A stretch of DNA of 6,548 nucleotides from NCBI GenBank assembly GCA_023388205.1, contig JAEWGS010000064.1, positions 1 through 6,548 on the forward strand. The letters are read 5' to 3'. Both the position numbers and the translations under genes were made by a program. Source of the DNA: Bacillota bacterium. Lineage in GTDB: Bacteria > Bacillota > Clostridia > Saccharofermentanales > Fastidiosipilaceae. The notes under the pieces were generated by a model, which was given only the letters and a program-made list of their open reading frames with translations, was not told the DNA's origin and did not search any database. This document shows positions 6,456 through 6,548 of this stretch, in pieces. Numbering within the stretch: position 1 is the stretch's first letter; every line of letters begins with the position of its first letter.

Positions 6456-6548
6456 CGCAAAAAAGTTATCCCGAAAAAATCCGATAAATCAGCCCCTAAA
6501 ACGCCCCCTAGACTTTCAGACAAGAACAATATGAAATGAGGAAAGGGA
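6456..6548 (+). other. Intergenic tail, probable leader of the next gene
   Basis: No gene is seen. ATG 6531 is followed at once by TGA. The last bases (GAGGAAAGGGA, 6538-6548) are purine-rich like a Shine-Dalgarno site, so a gene probably starts just past the window edge. In many Firmicutes prfB (release factor 2) follows secA, which makes it the first guess, but nothing in the window proves it. A near direct repeat, GCCCCTA (6492-6498) and GCCCCCTA (6503-6510), has no known meaning. Confidence 0.3.

Noticed and set aside
6447..6465. CTTTTTT / AAAAAAG second hairpin after the terminator
   Set aside because: It is made only of A-T pairs and uses the terminator's own T-run. Probably a by-product of low-complexity sequence, not a separate element.

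Overview
The window looks like chromosome from an anaerobic Firmicute of the class Clostridia (inference). The reasons are purine-rich Shine-Dalgarno sites, a long clostridial-type SecA with an extra segment in its second nucleotide-binding domain, and a DUF5702-type protein next to TadE-like pseudopilins, a combination typical of Clostridia. All genes are on the + strand. There are no RNA genes, IS elements or CRISPR arrays.

Layout. Positions 1-191 are an AT-rich leader with no convincing gene. Positions 192-3290 hold three tightly packed genes that read as the minor-pilin end of a Tad (tight adherence / type IVc pilus) locus: a 103-residue TadE-like membrane protein, a 621-residue DUF5702-type protein, and a TadE-like pseudopilin of about 332 residues. 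The first pair share an ATGA stop/start overlap. The second pair overlap by about 74 bases, so the third gene's prepilin leader lies inside the second gene's reading frame. The Tad ATPase, platform proteins, prepilin peptidase and major Flp pilin are not here and would be expected upstream. Positions 3291-3489 are a spacer with two small dyads, a possible promoter and a doubtful 58-codon ORF. Positions 3490-6375 encode SecA, followed by a strong intrinsic terminator at 6397-6455. The last 93 bases are probably the leader of a further gene starting just outside the window.

How they may work together. The three small genes each carry one N-terminal hydrophobic segment, as pilin-like subunits do, and probably form a minor-pilin or tip/initiation complex. 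SecA is the housekeeping preprotein translocase ATPase. Its position beside the Tad genes may be chance, although no strong terminator separates them.

The most notable observation is that the third Tad gene ends in a domain of about 125 residues. By memory-based motif matching, it resembles the PD-(D/E)XK endonuclease toxin domain of contact-dependent inhibition proteins (CdiA EC869-like). The lysine of the IKSID motif is kept, but the usual metal-binding positions appear replaced. That suggests a toxin-derived fold reused as a non-catalytic pilus tip module, or a highly diverged effector.
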